DNA from: Paraburkholderia caribensis
GTDB lineage: Bacteria; Pseudomonadota; Gammaproteobacteria; Burkholderiales; Burkholderiaceae
Assembly (NCBI RefSeq): GCF_002902945.1
Contig: NZ_CP026103.1
Location: forward strand, 434,001-498,000
Direction: 5' to 3'
DNA: 64,000 nucleotides
This document shows positions 16,626 through 26,057 of the stretch, one piece after another. The notes below the pieces were generated by a model. It searched no databases, was not told the DNA's origin, and was given only the letters and a program-made list of their open reading frames with translations. The position numbers and the translations under genes were made by a program. Every line of letters begins with the position of its first letter. The stretch's first letter is position 1.

Positions 16626-18113
16626 ATGAATCAGCAAGCGGCTGCAGCTCACTATTCCAATGCGCAGGCAAGCGCCGGCGTGTCGCTTCTCGACGAAATC
16701 GTCGAGAAGAGCAAAGTAGCGAAGTCCGAATCGGAACACGCGCGCGCGAAGGATCTGATCGGCGAACTCGTGAATCAGGTGCTGGACGGCACGGTGATCG
16801 TGTCGGACAACCTGTCCGCGACAATCGATGCGCGCGTCGCCGAACTCGACCGTCTCATTTCCGACCAGTTGAGCGCCGTGATGCACGCGCCCGAATTTCA
16901 GCGCATGGAAAGCACATGGCGCGGACTCGACTATCTGTGCAAGGAAAGCAACACAGGCTCGACGATCAGGATCAAGGCGCTGCACGCGCCGAAGCGCGAC
17001 CTCGTGCGCGACTTCAAGACGGCCATCGAATTCGACCAGAGCGCGCTCTTCAAGAAGGTCTATGAAGAAGAGTTCGGTACCTTCGGCGGTTCGCCCTTCG
17101 GCACGCTGATCGGCGACTTCGAAATCACGCGTCAGCCGGAAGACATGTACTTCATCGAGCAGATGTCGCACGTTGCGGCGGCCGCGCACGCGCCGTTCAT
17201 CACGTCGTCGTCGCCGGAACTGCTGGGTCTCGAATCTTTCGCCGATCTCGGCAAGCCGCGCGATCTCGGCAAGGTGTTCGATACCGTCGAATACGCGAAG
17301 TGGAAGTCGTTCCGCGACGCCGAAGACTCGCGCTATGTCGGTCTGACGTTGCCGCGCTTTCTGGGCCGTCTGCCGTTCAATCCTAAAGACGGCGCGACGG
17401 CGGAAGGCTTCAATTTTGTCGAAGACGTGGACGGCACCGATCACAGCAAGTACCTGTGGTGCAACGCCGCGTGGGCGTTTGCTGCGCGCCTGACGGCCGC
17501 ATTCGACGACTTCGGCTGGTGCGCGGCCATTCGCGGCGTGGAAGGCGGCGGTCTCGTCGAAGATCTGCCCACGCATACCTTCAAGACCGACGACGGCGAA
17601 ATCGCGCTGAAGTGCCCGACGGAAATCGCGATCACCGACCGCCGCGAAAAAGAACTGAGCGATCTCGGCTTCATTCCGCTCGTTCATTGCAAGAACTCCG
17701 ACTACGCCGCGTTCTTCGCCGCGCAGTCCGTGCAGAAACCGAAAAAGTACAACACCGACAGCGCGAATGCGAATTCCGTGCTGTCCGCGCAATTGCAGTA
17801 CATCTTCTCGGTTTCGCGCGTCGCGCACTACCTGAAGGCGATGATGCGCGACAAGATCGGGAGCTTTGCATCGGCGCAGAACGTCGAAGTGTTTCTGAAC
17901 CGCTGGATCTCGCAATACGTGCTGCTCGACGATAACGCGACCCAGGAACAGAAGGCGCAGTTCCCGCTGCGCGAGGCGTCGATTCAAGTCTCGGAAATTC
18001 CGGGCAAACCCGGCTCGTATCGTTCGGTCGCATTCCTGCGTCCGCACTTCCAGCTGGATGAGCTCTCTATTTCCTTGCGCCTCGTGGCGGACCTGCCGAA
18101 ACCGGCAAATTGA
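16626..18113 (+). CDS. tssC: T6SS contractile sheath large subunit TssC (VipB)
   Basis: The 495-residue VipB-family protein carries SLLDEIVEKSKVAKSESE near the N terminus, FQRMESTWRGLDYL at about residue 93 and the C-terminal LVADLPKP end. It forms the bulk of the sheath and the ClpV-recycled core with TssB. The gene is preceded by GGGGGTAAC-ATG. The 74 bp to hcp contain two copies of CGCCCGGGT (18129-18137 and 18142-18150) that can pair as a stem, possibly separating expression of hcp from the sheath genes. Confidence 0.97.
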   Translation: MNQQAAAAHYSNAQASAGVSLLDEIVEKSKVAKSESEHARAKDLIGELVNQVLDGTVIVSDNLSATIDARVAELDRLISDQLSAVMHAPEFQRMESTWRGLDYLCKESNTGSTIRIKALHAPKRDLVRDFKTAIEFDQSALFKKVYEEEFGTFGGSPFGTLIGDFEITRQPEDMYFIEQMSHVAAAAHAPFITSSSPELLGLESFADLGKPRDLGKVFDTVEYAKWKSFRDAEDSRYVGLTLPRFLGRLPFNPKDGATAEGFNFVEDVDGTDHSKYLWCNAAWAFAARLTAAFDDFGWCAAIRGVEGGGLVEDLPTHTFKTDDGEIALKCPTEIAITDRREKELSDLGFIPLVHCKNSDYAAFFAAQSVQKPKKYNTDSANANSVLSAQLQYIFSVSRVAHYLKAMMRDKIGSFASAQNVEVFLNRWISQYVLLDDNATQEQKAQFPLREASIQVSEIPGKPGSYRSVAFLRPHFQLDELSISLRLVADLPKPAN

Positions 18114-18187
18114 TAAACGGAGTCAGTACGCCCGGGTAGGCCGCCCGGGTGACTGTAAAAACCACCTCTTTGGGGAGTCGCACAATT

Positions 18188-18691
18188 ATGAAGGATATCT
18201 ACTTAAAGTTCGGCAATCCTGCAATCAAGGGCGAATCTGCCGACAAGGACCATCAGGGCTGGATCGAAATCGATTCCTGGACGCATGCGATCACGCAACC
18301 GCGTTCGGCGACGGCATCGACGGCGGGCGGTCACACGTCGGAGCGCTGCGAGCACGCCGACATGGCGTTCACGAAAGACATCGACGTCGTGAGTCCGCTG
18401 CTCTATCAGCATGCTTCGGGCGGCACGACGTTTGACGAAGTGACGATCGACTTCATGCGCTCGGACGGCGAGGGCAACCGCATCAAGTATCTCGAAGTGA
18501 AGCTGAAGTACGTGATCATTTCGAGCATTACGCCGAGCGTGGTCGGCGAAGGTCTGCCCACTGAGGCGTTCTCGCTGAAGTACGCCGCCGTGCAATGGAA
18601 GTACACGCAGCAGAAGATCGGCGGCAATCAGGGCGGCAATGCGCAAGGCGCATGGAGCCTGACGAAGAACGACAAGACGTACGCAGTCTGA
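18188..18691 (+). CDS. hcp: T6SS tube protein Hcp (TssD)
   Basis: The 167-residue Hcp1-family protein begins MKDIYLKFGNPAIKGES, with HQGWIEIDSW and DEVTIDFMRSDG-type strands. Hcp hexamers stack into the expelled inner tube and can chaperone small effectors. ATG 18188 is chosen over ATG 18149 because it gives the conserved N terminus and follows GGGGAGT. As usual, the gene lies between tssC and tssE and has its own leader with a short stem-loop. Confidence 0.97.
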   Translation: MKDIYLKFGNPAIKGESADKDHQGWIEIDSWTHAITQPRSATASTAGGHTSERCEHADMAFTKDIDVVSPLLYQHASGGTTFDEVTIDFMRSDGEGNRIKYLEVKLKYVIISSITPSVVGEGLPTEAFSLKYAAVQWKYTQQKIGGNQGGNAQGAWSLTKNDKTYAV

Positions 18692-18766
18692 TGACAGCGG
18701 GTCCGCGTGCCGCTGTGCATGCGGACCCATTGCCGCAGTTTCGTTGAGGTTGCTCGAAGCAAACTT

Positions 18767-19246
18767 ATGAAGCGATTCGAACCCAGTTTCTTCGACAAGC
18801 TGTTCGACGACGAGCCGCATCTTCCGGCACCCGCCGCGATGCGGCAGTTGTCGCTGGAAGAACTGAAGTCGAATGTCGCGCGCGACGTCGAAGCGATCCT
18901 CAACACGCGTATCGCGCTGACGGAAGCCGACCTCGCCGCGCTGCCAGAGTGCCAGCGTTCGGTGCTCACTTATGGGCTGAACGATTTTTCCGGTTTGAGT
19001 CTGGCAAGCCATTACGACCGCATGTTCATCTGCAAGTCGATCCAGCAGGCGATTGGCCGGCACGAACCGCGCCTGCAACAGGTCGCCGTGACGCTCGAAT
19101 TGAATGAGCAGTCGACCAATGCGCTGTACTTTGCGATCCAGGCTTTGCTGGTCGTGCATCCGGCGGAAGAGCCGGTGAGTTTCGACGCGATGCTGCATCC
19201 GTCGACCTTGCAATACTCGGTGACGCGCGCACGCGCGAAGCTGTGA
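18767..19246 (+). CDS. tssE: T6SS baseplate wedge protein TssE (gp25-like)
   Basis: The 159-residue protein begins MKRFEPSFFDKLFDDEP, followed by LSLEELKSNVARDVEAILNT and the NDFSGLSLA motif of the T4 gp25/TssE family. It starts sheath polymerisation in the baseplate. ATG 18767 fits the family N terminus; the upstream frame is not conserved-looking. The ribosome site is weak (GAAGC region), which may keep levels low relative to Hcp. Confidence 0.93.
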   Translation: MKRFEPSFFDKLFDDEPHLPAPAAMRQLSLEELKSNVARDVEAILNTRIALTEADLAALPECQRSVLTYGLNDFSGLSLASHYDRMFICKSIQQAIGRHEPRLQQVAVTLELNEQSTNALYFAIQALLVVHPAEEPVSFDAMLHPSTLQYSVTRARAKL

Positions 19247-19301
19247 TACCGCGAGCCTGCGAGCAGGCCGAAGCGGAACGATCTCGCTCGGGGAAGGAGT
19301 C

Positions 19302-21140
19302 ATGGAAGAACTGCTGCCGTATTACGAGCGCGAGTTGTCGTTTTTGCGGCGCTATTCGCGAGATTTCGCCGAGCGCTATCCGAAGATCGCCGCGCGGCTC
19401 GCGATGTCGGGCGAGCATTGCGAAGACCCGCACGTCGAACGGATGATCGAGTCGTTCGCGCTATTGGGCGCGCGCATCAACAAGAAGCTCGAAGACGACT
19501 ACCCGGAATTCACAGAAGCACTTTTCGAAGTGCTTTATCCGCATTATTTGCGGCCTTTTCCTTCCTGTTCGGTCGCGCAATTCGGCTTGTCGAGCGGCAT
19601 TGGGAATCTGACGCAGCCCGCGACCATCGAGCGAGGCACGGAAGTCAAATCGCGCCCGATACGCGGCGTGCAATGCCGTTTCCGGACCGCGTACGAGGTC
19701 GTGCTCGCGCCCATTCGTATTTCAGAAGCGAAGTACACGTCGGTGGCGATGGCGCCGAGCGCGACGGTCCTCCCTGCGAGCGCGACGGGCATGCTCTCGA
19801 TCACGCTTGAATCGACCGCGCCGCAACTCGATCTCGGTGCGCTGAAGCTGAGTACATTGCGGGCCCATTTGCATGGTGAACAATCGTTTGTCGCCGCGCT
19901 TTCCGATTGCCTTTTCATGCATGCACTGGCCGCGTACGTCGAGCCCGAGCGCAATGGCGTATGGAAAGCGCTGCGCGCCATGCCCGTCGAACAGGCCGGC
20001 TTCGACGAACAGGATGCACTGATCGACTATCCCGCGAAGTCGCATCCGGCTTATCGTCTGCTGACCGAGTATTTCGCGTTTCCCGATAAATTCAGTTTCG
20101 CCGATTTCGATCTGGCCGCCATGTTGCGCGCCAGTGGCCGTTGCCATCGCATCACGCTGCACGTCGTGCTGAAAGACGTGCGCAGCGATTCGAATATCGC
20201 GCGCCTGCTGGACGCGTTGTCCGCACAAAATCTGCGCCTGTTCTGCACGCCCGTCGTCAATCTGTTCAAACAGCATGGCGAGCCGATCCGCATCAGTCAT
20301 CAGGCGGTTTCATACCCTGTGGTGGCGGAAGCTCGCCGGGCGTTCGCGTATGAAGTCTATTCGATCGACTCCGTCCGCCTCGTGCGTCAGCAGGCGCATG
20401 GCGAATCGGTGACGGAATTTCGCCCGTTCTATTCGCTGCATCACGGCGAGGCGACGCGCGCGGGCCACTACTGGTTTGCGCGCCGCAACGATTGGGTCGC
20501 GCAAAAGAGCCCCGGCTACGAGACGGAAATCTCCATCGTCGATATCGACTTCGAGCCGTCGGCGCCGCAAACGGACACGCTCAGCGTCGACCTGACGTGC
20601 ACGAATCGCGATCTGCCCGCGCAACTCGCGGCGGGTCTCGAAGGGGGCGATCTGTTTCTCGAAGGCGGCTCGCTGGCGAGCACGCTCACGCTGTTGCGCA
20701 GACCCACGCCTAGCGTGCGCTTCGAGCGTGGGCGCTCCGCGCATTGGCGTCTGATTTCGCATCTCGCGCTCAATCATGTATCGCTCGCGGGCAGCGGGCT
20801 GGCGGCGCTCAAGGAAATGCTCGCGCTCTACGATCTGCGGCGAACGGCGGTGTCGGCGCGTCATGTCGACGGCTTGACAGGAATCGATCAGCGCGCGGCC
20901 GTGCAGTGGTTGCCCGGCAATCCGTTTGCGACCTTCGTGCGCGGAATCGAAGTGCGTTTGACTGTCGACGAGGAGCACTTCGTCGGCGCGAGTCTCGCTT
21001 CGTTTGTCGGCGTGATCGATCGCTTCTTTGGGCTGTACGTGCATCTGAACAGCTTTGTGCAACTGGTCGTCGTGTCGAAGCGCACGGGCGAGGAGATCTT
21101 GCGATGCAAACCGCGCAGCGGCGAATCGATCCTGGCGTAG
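19302..21140 (+). CDS. tssF: T6SS baseplate protein TssF
   Basis: The 612-residue protein begins MEELLPYYERELSFLRRYSR, the typical TssF/VasA start, with RMIESFALLGARINKKLEDD and the LYPHYLRPFPSCSVAQF motif. TssF is a main wedge component with TssG and TssK. GGGGAAGGAG lies just upstream. Its last 37 bases overlap the tssG start, so the two are translationally coupled in the fixed stoichiometry of the wedge. Confidence 0.96.
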   Translation: MEELLPYYERELSFLRRYSRDFAERYPKIAARLAMSGEHCEDPHVERMIESFALLGARINKKLEDDYPEFTEALFEVLYPHYLRPFPSCSVAQFGLSSGIGNLTQPATIERGTEVKSRPIRGVQCRFRTAYEVVLAPIRISEAKYTSVAMAPSATVLPASATGMLSITLESTAPQLDLGALKLSTLRAHLHGEQSFVAALSDCLFMHALAAYVEPERNGVWKALRAMPVEQAGFDEQDALIDYPAKSHPAYRLLTEYFAFPDKFSFADFDLAAMLRASGRCHRITLHVVLKDVRSDSNIARLLDALSAQNLRLFCTPVVNLFKQHGEPIRISHQAVSYPVVAEARRAFAYEVYSIDSVRLVRQQAHGESVTEFRPFYSLHHGEATRAGHYWFARRNDWVAQKSPGYETEISIVDIDFEPSAPQTDTLSVDLTCTNRDLPAQLAAGLEGGDLFLEGGSLASTLTLLRRPTPSVRFERGRSAHWRLISHLALNHVSLAGSGLAALKEMLALYDLRRTAVSARHVDGLTGIDQRAAVQWLPGNPFATFVRGIEVRLTVDEEHFVGASLASFVGVIDRFFGLYVHLNSFVQLVVVSKRTGEEILRCKPRSGESILA

Positions 21141-22189
21141 TCGAACAACTGCTCGACGAGCCGCACCGCTTCGAGTTCTTTCAGGCGGTGCGTTTGCTGG
21201 AAAAGTGGTTCGGGCAGCAAACGTCCCAGCGTGCGGGCGATGTCGTCGCGCAGCGCATGACGTTTCGCACCACGCTGTCGCTCGCGTTTCCGCCGAGCGA
21301 GATCCAGGCCGCCATGTCGTACGACGAAGATGGCAATGCGCTCAAGGACAAGGCGCAGCGCACGGCTGCGCTCGTGAACGATGCGATCGGCAAGGTCGAT
21401 CTGACGCCCGCGTTCTTCGGCCTGCTCGGCGGGCAGGGCGCGTTGCCGCTCAACTACACGGAGCAGTTGCTCGATCGCGAGCAGATGACGCGAGACCGCG
21501 CCGCGCGCGAATTCTTCGACGTGTTCTCGAATCGCGCGACGGCACTCTTCTACGCGGCGTGGAAAAAGTACCGTCTGCCGTTTCACTACGAGCTCGACCG
21601 CGACGAGCGGTACTTGCCGCTGTTGTTGTCGCTGGCGGGTGTGGGCGATGCGGATACGCGCGCGAGCCTGCAAGCGGGCAAGGGCGCACTGTTCGACGAA
21701 GCGATTGCGGGCTACGCGCTGGCTGCGCGTCATCGGCCTGTATCGGCGGCGTACTTGCAGCGCAATCTCGCGGAGTACTTCAACGTGCCCGTGCAGGTCG
21801 ATCAGTTCGTTGGCAAATGGTATGACGTGCCGCGCGACCAGCTGACGGTGCTGGGCAGTGTCAACGCGACGCTCGGCGCGACGGCGCTGGCGGGCACGCG
21901 CGTCTGGCAGCGCGACATGCGCGTGCGGCTCGTCATCGGCCCGTTGAAGAAGGCGGACTACGAGGCCTTCCTGCCCGGCGCGGAACGGGCGGTCGCACTC
22001 GAACGGATGCTGACGCTGCTGGCGGGCATCACGCTCGAATACGAAGTGAAGCTGAAGCTGCGTCATGAGGACGTCGGGCCCAGCATTCTCGGCAAAGGGT
22101 CGCGGCTGGGCTGGGACGCGTTCCTCTGCACGAACGAAGTCGTCGAAGACAGGGCAGACGCACGTTACGAACTGCACGTGATCCACTGA
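21104..22189 (+). CDS. tssG: T6SS baseplate protein TssG
   Basis: The 361-residue protein begins MQTAQRRIDPGVVEQL and carries HRFEFFQAVRLLEKWF, the TssG/VasB signature, followed by RTTLSLAFPPSEI and FFGLLGGQGALPLNYTE. ATG 21104 places the family start correctly inside the 3' end of tssF; the longer upstream frame is not real. It is the partner of TssF in the baseplate wedge. Confidence 0.95.
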   Translation: MQTAQRRIDPGVVEQLLDEPHRFEFFQAVRLLEKWFGQQTSQRAGDVVAQRMTFRTTLSLAFPPSEIQAAMSYDEDGNALKDKAQRTAALVNDAIGKVDLTPAFFGLLGGQGALPLNYTEQLLDREQMTRDRAAREFFDVFSNRATALFYAAWKKYRLPFHYELDRDERYLPLLLSLAGVGDADTRASLQAGKGALFDEAIAGYALAARHRPVSAAYLQRNLAEYFNVPVQVDQFVGKWYDVPRDQLTVLGSVNATLGATALAGTRVWQRDMRVRLVIGPLKKADYEAFLPGAERAVALERMLTLLAGITLEYEVKLKLRHEDVGPSILGKGSRLGWDAFLCTNEVVEDRADARYELHVIH

Positions 22190-22235
22190 CGGCAAACCAA
22201 AACAACGACACGCACGACACATCGGACAGTACGCC

Positions 22236-24890
22236 ATGAGCACGCCATTGAAGACCCTGATCGCCAAACTCAACCCGACGTGCCGCGAGGCAGCGGAGCA
22301 AGCGGCGAGCCGCTGCCTGGCGCGCGGCCACTATGAGGTCGATCTCGAACACCTGTTCGGCGCATTGCTCGATGAAGCCGCGACAGACGTGCCACTCGTC
22401 GTGCGCGCGAGCGACATCGATATCCATGCATTGCGCGCCGATCTCGAACGCGAACTGGGACGCCTGAAGACGGGCAATACACGCACGCCCGTTTTCTCGG
22501 TGCATCTGATTGCGCTCTTCGAGCAGGCGTGGCTGATTGCGTCGCTGGATTCGCAGATCGCGCGCATTCGTTCAGGGCATCTGTTGCTTGCCTTGTTGAG
22601 TGCGCCGGATCTCGCGCAATTCGCGCAGCGCATGTCGCCGCTGTTTGCGAAAGTACGCGTGACGGAATTGAAGCACAGTTTCGTTGAATTGACGCAAGGT
22701 TCGCGTGAAAGCGAAATCGGGTCGGCGACTGCGGAACCGGCGGCTTCGACAGAAGACTCTGCGCGCCCGAATGCCGCGTCGAAGACACCAGCGCTCGATA
22801 CCTATACGACGAACCTCACGCAACGCGCGCGCGATGGCCATATCGACCCTGTGATCGGCCGCGAAGCCGAGATTCGTCAGGCCATCGACATCCTGATGCG
22901 CCGCCGCCAGAACAATCCGATCATGACGGGCGAAGCGGGCGTTGGTAAAACGGCCGTGGTCGAAGGGCTCGCACTGCGCATCGCCGCCGACGACGTGCCA
23001 CCGCCGCTACGCGGCGTCGCGCTGCACGTGCTCGACATGGGGTTGCTGCAAGCTGGCGCGAGCGTCAAGGGCGAGTTCGAGAACCGCTTGAAAAGCGTGA
23101 TCGACGAGGTGAAGAAAAGCGCGCATCCCATCATTCTCTTTATTGATGAAGCGCATACCATGATCGGCGCTGGCGGCGCGGCTGGACAGAACGATGCGGC
23201 GAATCTGCTGAAGCCGGCATTGGCGCGCGGCGAATTGCGCACGATTGCCGCGACGACATGGAGTGAGTACAAAAAGTACTTCGAGAAGGATGCGGCCCTT
23301 GCGCGACGCTTTCAGGTCGTGAAGATCGAAGAGCCGAATGAAACGCTTGCCGCTGCGATGTTGCGCGGCATGGCTTCGTTGATGGAAAAGCACTTCAACG
23401 TCCGCATTCTCGACAACGCGATCACGGAAGCCGTGCGTCTGTCACATCGCTATATCAGCGGACGTCAGTTGCCGGACAAGGCGATCAGCGTGCTCGACAC
23501 GGCCTGCGCGAAGGTCGCGCTTGCACAAAGTGCGACGCCCGCCGCAATCGACGATACCAGCAAGCGTCTGGAACGCATCGACGCCGAAATCGCGGCATTG
23601 GAGCGCGAGACGGCGAGCGGCGCATCGCACGATGAGCGCCTCGCGGCATTGCGCGAGCAGCGCGCGATCGACGTCGAACGGCTTGCGCACGATCGGGCGC
23701 GGTATGAGAAGGAGCGCATGATCGTCGGTGAAATCGTCGCGTTGCGGGAAAGGATCGACGCGGCGCGCGACGGCAATTGTCACGAAGACGAACTCGCCAG
23801 CGCGCGCGAAACGCTGGAACGTCGCGTCGCCGAACTGGCAGACGTGCAGAAGACCGCACCGATGGTGCCGTTGCAGGTAGACGCGCATGTCGTCGCTGAG
23901 ATCGTCGCTTCATGGACGGGCATTCCGCTTGGCCGCATGGTGAAGGATGAGTTGCGCACGGTGCTGAATCTGCAGCCGTTGTTGAGCGCGCGCGTGATCG
24001 GCCAGGATCATGCACTCGAAGCGATTGCGCAACGCGTGCGCACGGCAAGCGCCAATCTCGAAGATCCCAACAAGCCGCGCGGCGTATTCATGTTCGTCGG
24101 GCCATCGGGTGTCGGCAAGACGGAGACGGCGCTCGCGCTGGCCGACGTTCTGTATGGCGGCGAGCGCAAGATGATCACGATCAATATGAGCGAGTACCAG
24201 GAGGCCCACAGCGTTTCCGGGCTGAAGGGTTCTCCGCCGGGCTACGTGGGTTACGGCGAAGGCGGCGTGCTGACGGAAGCAGTGCGGCGCAATCCCTATT
24301 CCGTCTTGTTGCTCGATGAAGTTGAAAAAGCGCACCCGGACGTGCTGGAGATGTTCTTCCAGGTATTCGATAAAGGCACGATGGACGACGCCGAAGGGCG
24401 CGAGATCGATTTTCGCAATACGCTGATCATCCTGACTTCGAATGTCGGTTCATCTGCGGTGATGCAGGCGTGCCTGAACAAGAACGACGAGGACATGCCC
24501 GATGCCGGATCACTTGCCGAAATGTTGCGCCCGCAGTTGTACAAGGCGTTCAAGCCAGCCTTTCTTGGCCGCATGAAGGTCGTGCCGTACTACCCGATTG
24601 CCGACGACGTGTTGGTCGAGATCATCGAATTGAAGCTCGAACGCATCCGGCACCGAATCGAAACCAATCACAAGGCGGCCTTCGAATGGGACGAGTCGCT
24701 CGTCGAAGCCGTGCTCGCACGCTGCACCGAAGTGGATTCGGGCGCACGCAATGTCGATCACATTCTTAACGGCACATTGCTGCCCGACATCGCGCAGCAT
24801 GTGCTCGAACGCATCGCCGATGGCGTGCCTGTCAAGCGCATCGGCGCGCGCGCGACGCAAGCGGGCGAGTTCGAATATACCGTTGCCTGA
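22236..24890 (+). CDS. clpV: T6SS sheath-recycling ATPase ClpV (TssH)
   Basis: The 884-residue Hsp100/Clp ATPase has an N-terminal Clp-N domain (residues 1-150), a first AAA+ module with Walker A GEAGVGKT (about residue 232) and Walker B ILFIDEAHT, a middle coiled-coil (about 430-530), and a second AAA+ module with GPSGVGKT (about 622) and VLLLDEVEKAH. ClpV disassembles contracted TssBC sheaths. The conserved second-module pore loop GYVGYGEGG is present. All catalytic motifs look intact, so the T6SS is probably functional. Confidence 0.97.
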   Translation: MSTPLKTLIAKLNPTCREAAEQAASRCLARGHYEVDLEHLFGALLDEAATDVPLVVRASDIDIHALRADLERELGRLKTGNTRTPVFSVHLIALFEQAWLIASLDSQIARIRSGHLLLALLSAPDLAQFAQRMSPLFAKVRVTELKHSFVELTQGSRESEIGSATAEPAASTEDSARPNAASKTPALDTYTTNLTQRARDGHIDPVIGREAEIRQAIDILMRRRQNNPIMTGEAGVGKTAVVEGLALRIAADDVPPPLRGVALHVLDMGLLQAGASVKGEFENRLKSVIDEVKKSAHPIILFIDEAHTMIGAGGAAGQNDAANLLKPALARGELRTIAATTWSEYKKYFEKDAALARRFQVVKIEEPNETLAAAMLRGMASLMEKHFNVRILDNAITEAVRLSHRYISGRQLPDKAISVLDTACAKVALAQSATPAAIDDTSKRLERIDAEIAALERETASGASHDERLAALREQRAIDVERLAHDRARYEKERMIVGEIVALRERIDAARDGNCHEDELASARETLERRVAELADVQKTAPMVPLQVDAHVVAEIVASWTGIPLGRMVKDELRTVLNLQPLLSARVIGQDHALEAIAQRVRTASANLEDPNKPRGVFMFVGPSGVGKTETALALADVLYGGERKMITINMSEYQEAHSVSGLKGSPPGYVGYGEGGVLTEAVRRNPYSVLLLDEVEKAHPDVLEMFFQVFDKGTMDDAEGREIDFRNTLIILTSNVGSSAVMQACLNKNDEDMPDAGSLAEMLRPQLYKAFKPAFLGRMKVVPYYPIADDVLVEIIELKLERIRHRIETNHKAAFEWDESLVEAVLARCTEVDSGARNVDHILNGTLLPDIAQHVLERIADGVPVKRIGARATQAGEFEYTVA

Positions 24891-24904
24891 GGTTCACCAG
24901 AAAC

Positions 24905-26044
24905 ATGCCGACCAATTTCACCACGTTGCTTGAACCGATCAGCGACGCGTCGCCATGCGGCGACGACTTACTGTTCTCGTCGGAATTCGATGCGATCCAG
25001 CATGCGCGCCGTTTCGACGATGCGTCGCTGGATCAGGGCGAATGGGTCACCGAGATCAAGGAGGCCGACTGGTCGTTCGTCATCGAGCAATGCACGACGT
25101 TGCTTCTGACCCGGACGAAGGATCTGCGACTTGCCGCATGGCTGACGGAAGCGCTTGCGATCGAAGAAGGCGTGGCCGGTCTCACGCAAGGCTATGCGCT
25201 GCTCGCGGGCTTGTGCGAACGCTACTGGAGCAGCGTGCATCCTCTCGTGGATGGCGACGATGCGGAGTACCGGCTCGGCAATATCGGCTGGCTGGTGGTG
25301 CGCACGGCGGAATTGCTGCGCGCGTTTCCCGTCACGCAGGCGCCCGGCAGTTCGTTCAGCACGCTCGATTGGGACGTCGCCACGCATGTTGCGCAGGCGA
25401 TCAGGCGTGACCCCGACCATGCGGACGATATCGCGCGCGGCAAGCCGTCGAATGAACAGATCGAGATGTCGAAACGCTCGACGCAGCCCGCTTTCTATAC
25501 AGTCCTGCTCGCCGGTCTGCGCGCATTCGAGGCGGCGATGCTGTCGCTCGAAAGCGAGCTGGAGCGTCACGCCGGCGATGCGGCGCCGAGTTTCCGGCAG
25601 GCGAAGGATGCGTATGAAGCGGTTTATCGGCTTGCGGAGCGTTTCGCAAAAGACGTAGGCGCGAACACGCTACCGCCGACGCAAACGCCGGTGCAAAGCC
25701 AGGCCGCGCCGCGTGCCCAACCCGAAGCTGTCGAAGCGCGCAGTGAGCCGTCGTTCAGGACGGCACCGCTGGAGGAGCTACCGTTGCCCATATCGACCAC
25801 GAACCTGCCGAATCCGACGCCGGGCGTCATTCAAACCCGGGCGCAGGCGGTGGCGCAATTGCGCGCGGTCGCGCGCTTCTTTCGTCACACGGAGCCGCAC
25901 AGCCCAGCCGCGTATCTCGCCGACAAGGCTGCGGAGTGGGCCGATATGCCCTTGCATCAGTGGCTCGCGACCGTCGTCAAGGACGACGGCTCGCTGTCGC
26001 ATATCCGCGAGATGCTGGGCGTGAAGCCCGAAGAGAATAACTAG
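24905..26044 (+). CDS. tssA: T6SS cap protein TssA (ImpA family)
   Basis: The 379-residue protein begins MPTNFTTLLEPISDASPCGDDL, the ImpA_N domain shared by TssA proteins (LLTRTKDLRLAAWLTEALA, GYALLAGLCERYWSSVHP). The short C-terminal module (about residues 310-379; RAQAVAQLRAVARFFRHTEPH) matches the small-CTD class. TssA coordinates tube and sheath assembly. It is the last gene of the rightward operon and converges with the OmpA-like gene, 13 bp apart. Confidence 0.93.
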   Translation: MPTNFTTLLEPISDASPCGDDLLFSSEFDAIQHARRFDDASLDQGEWVTEIKEADWSFVIEQCTTLLLTRTKDLRLAAWLTEALAIEEGVAGLTQGYALLAGLCERYWSSVHPLVDGDDAEYRLGNIGWLVVRTAELLRAFPVTQAPGSSFSTLDWDVATHVAQAIRRDPDHADDIARGKPSNEQIEMSKRSTQPAFYTVLLAGLRAFEAAMLSLESELERHAGDAAPSFRQAKDAYEAVYRLAERFAKDVGANTLPPTQTPVQSQAAPRAQPEAVEARSEPSFRTAPLEELPLPISTTNLPNPTPGVIQTRAQAVAQLRAVARFFRHTEPHSPAAYLADKAAEWADMPLHQWLATVVKDDGSLSHIREMLGVKPEENN

Positions 26045-26057
26045 GCCAGACGCCGCA

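Noticed and set aside
20888..22273. Minus-strand frame of 461 codons across tssF/tssG
   Set aside because: Antisense shadow of two well-supported genes, with composition typical of such frames (Arg/Gln/Ala-rich).
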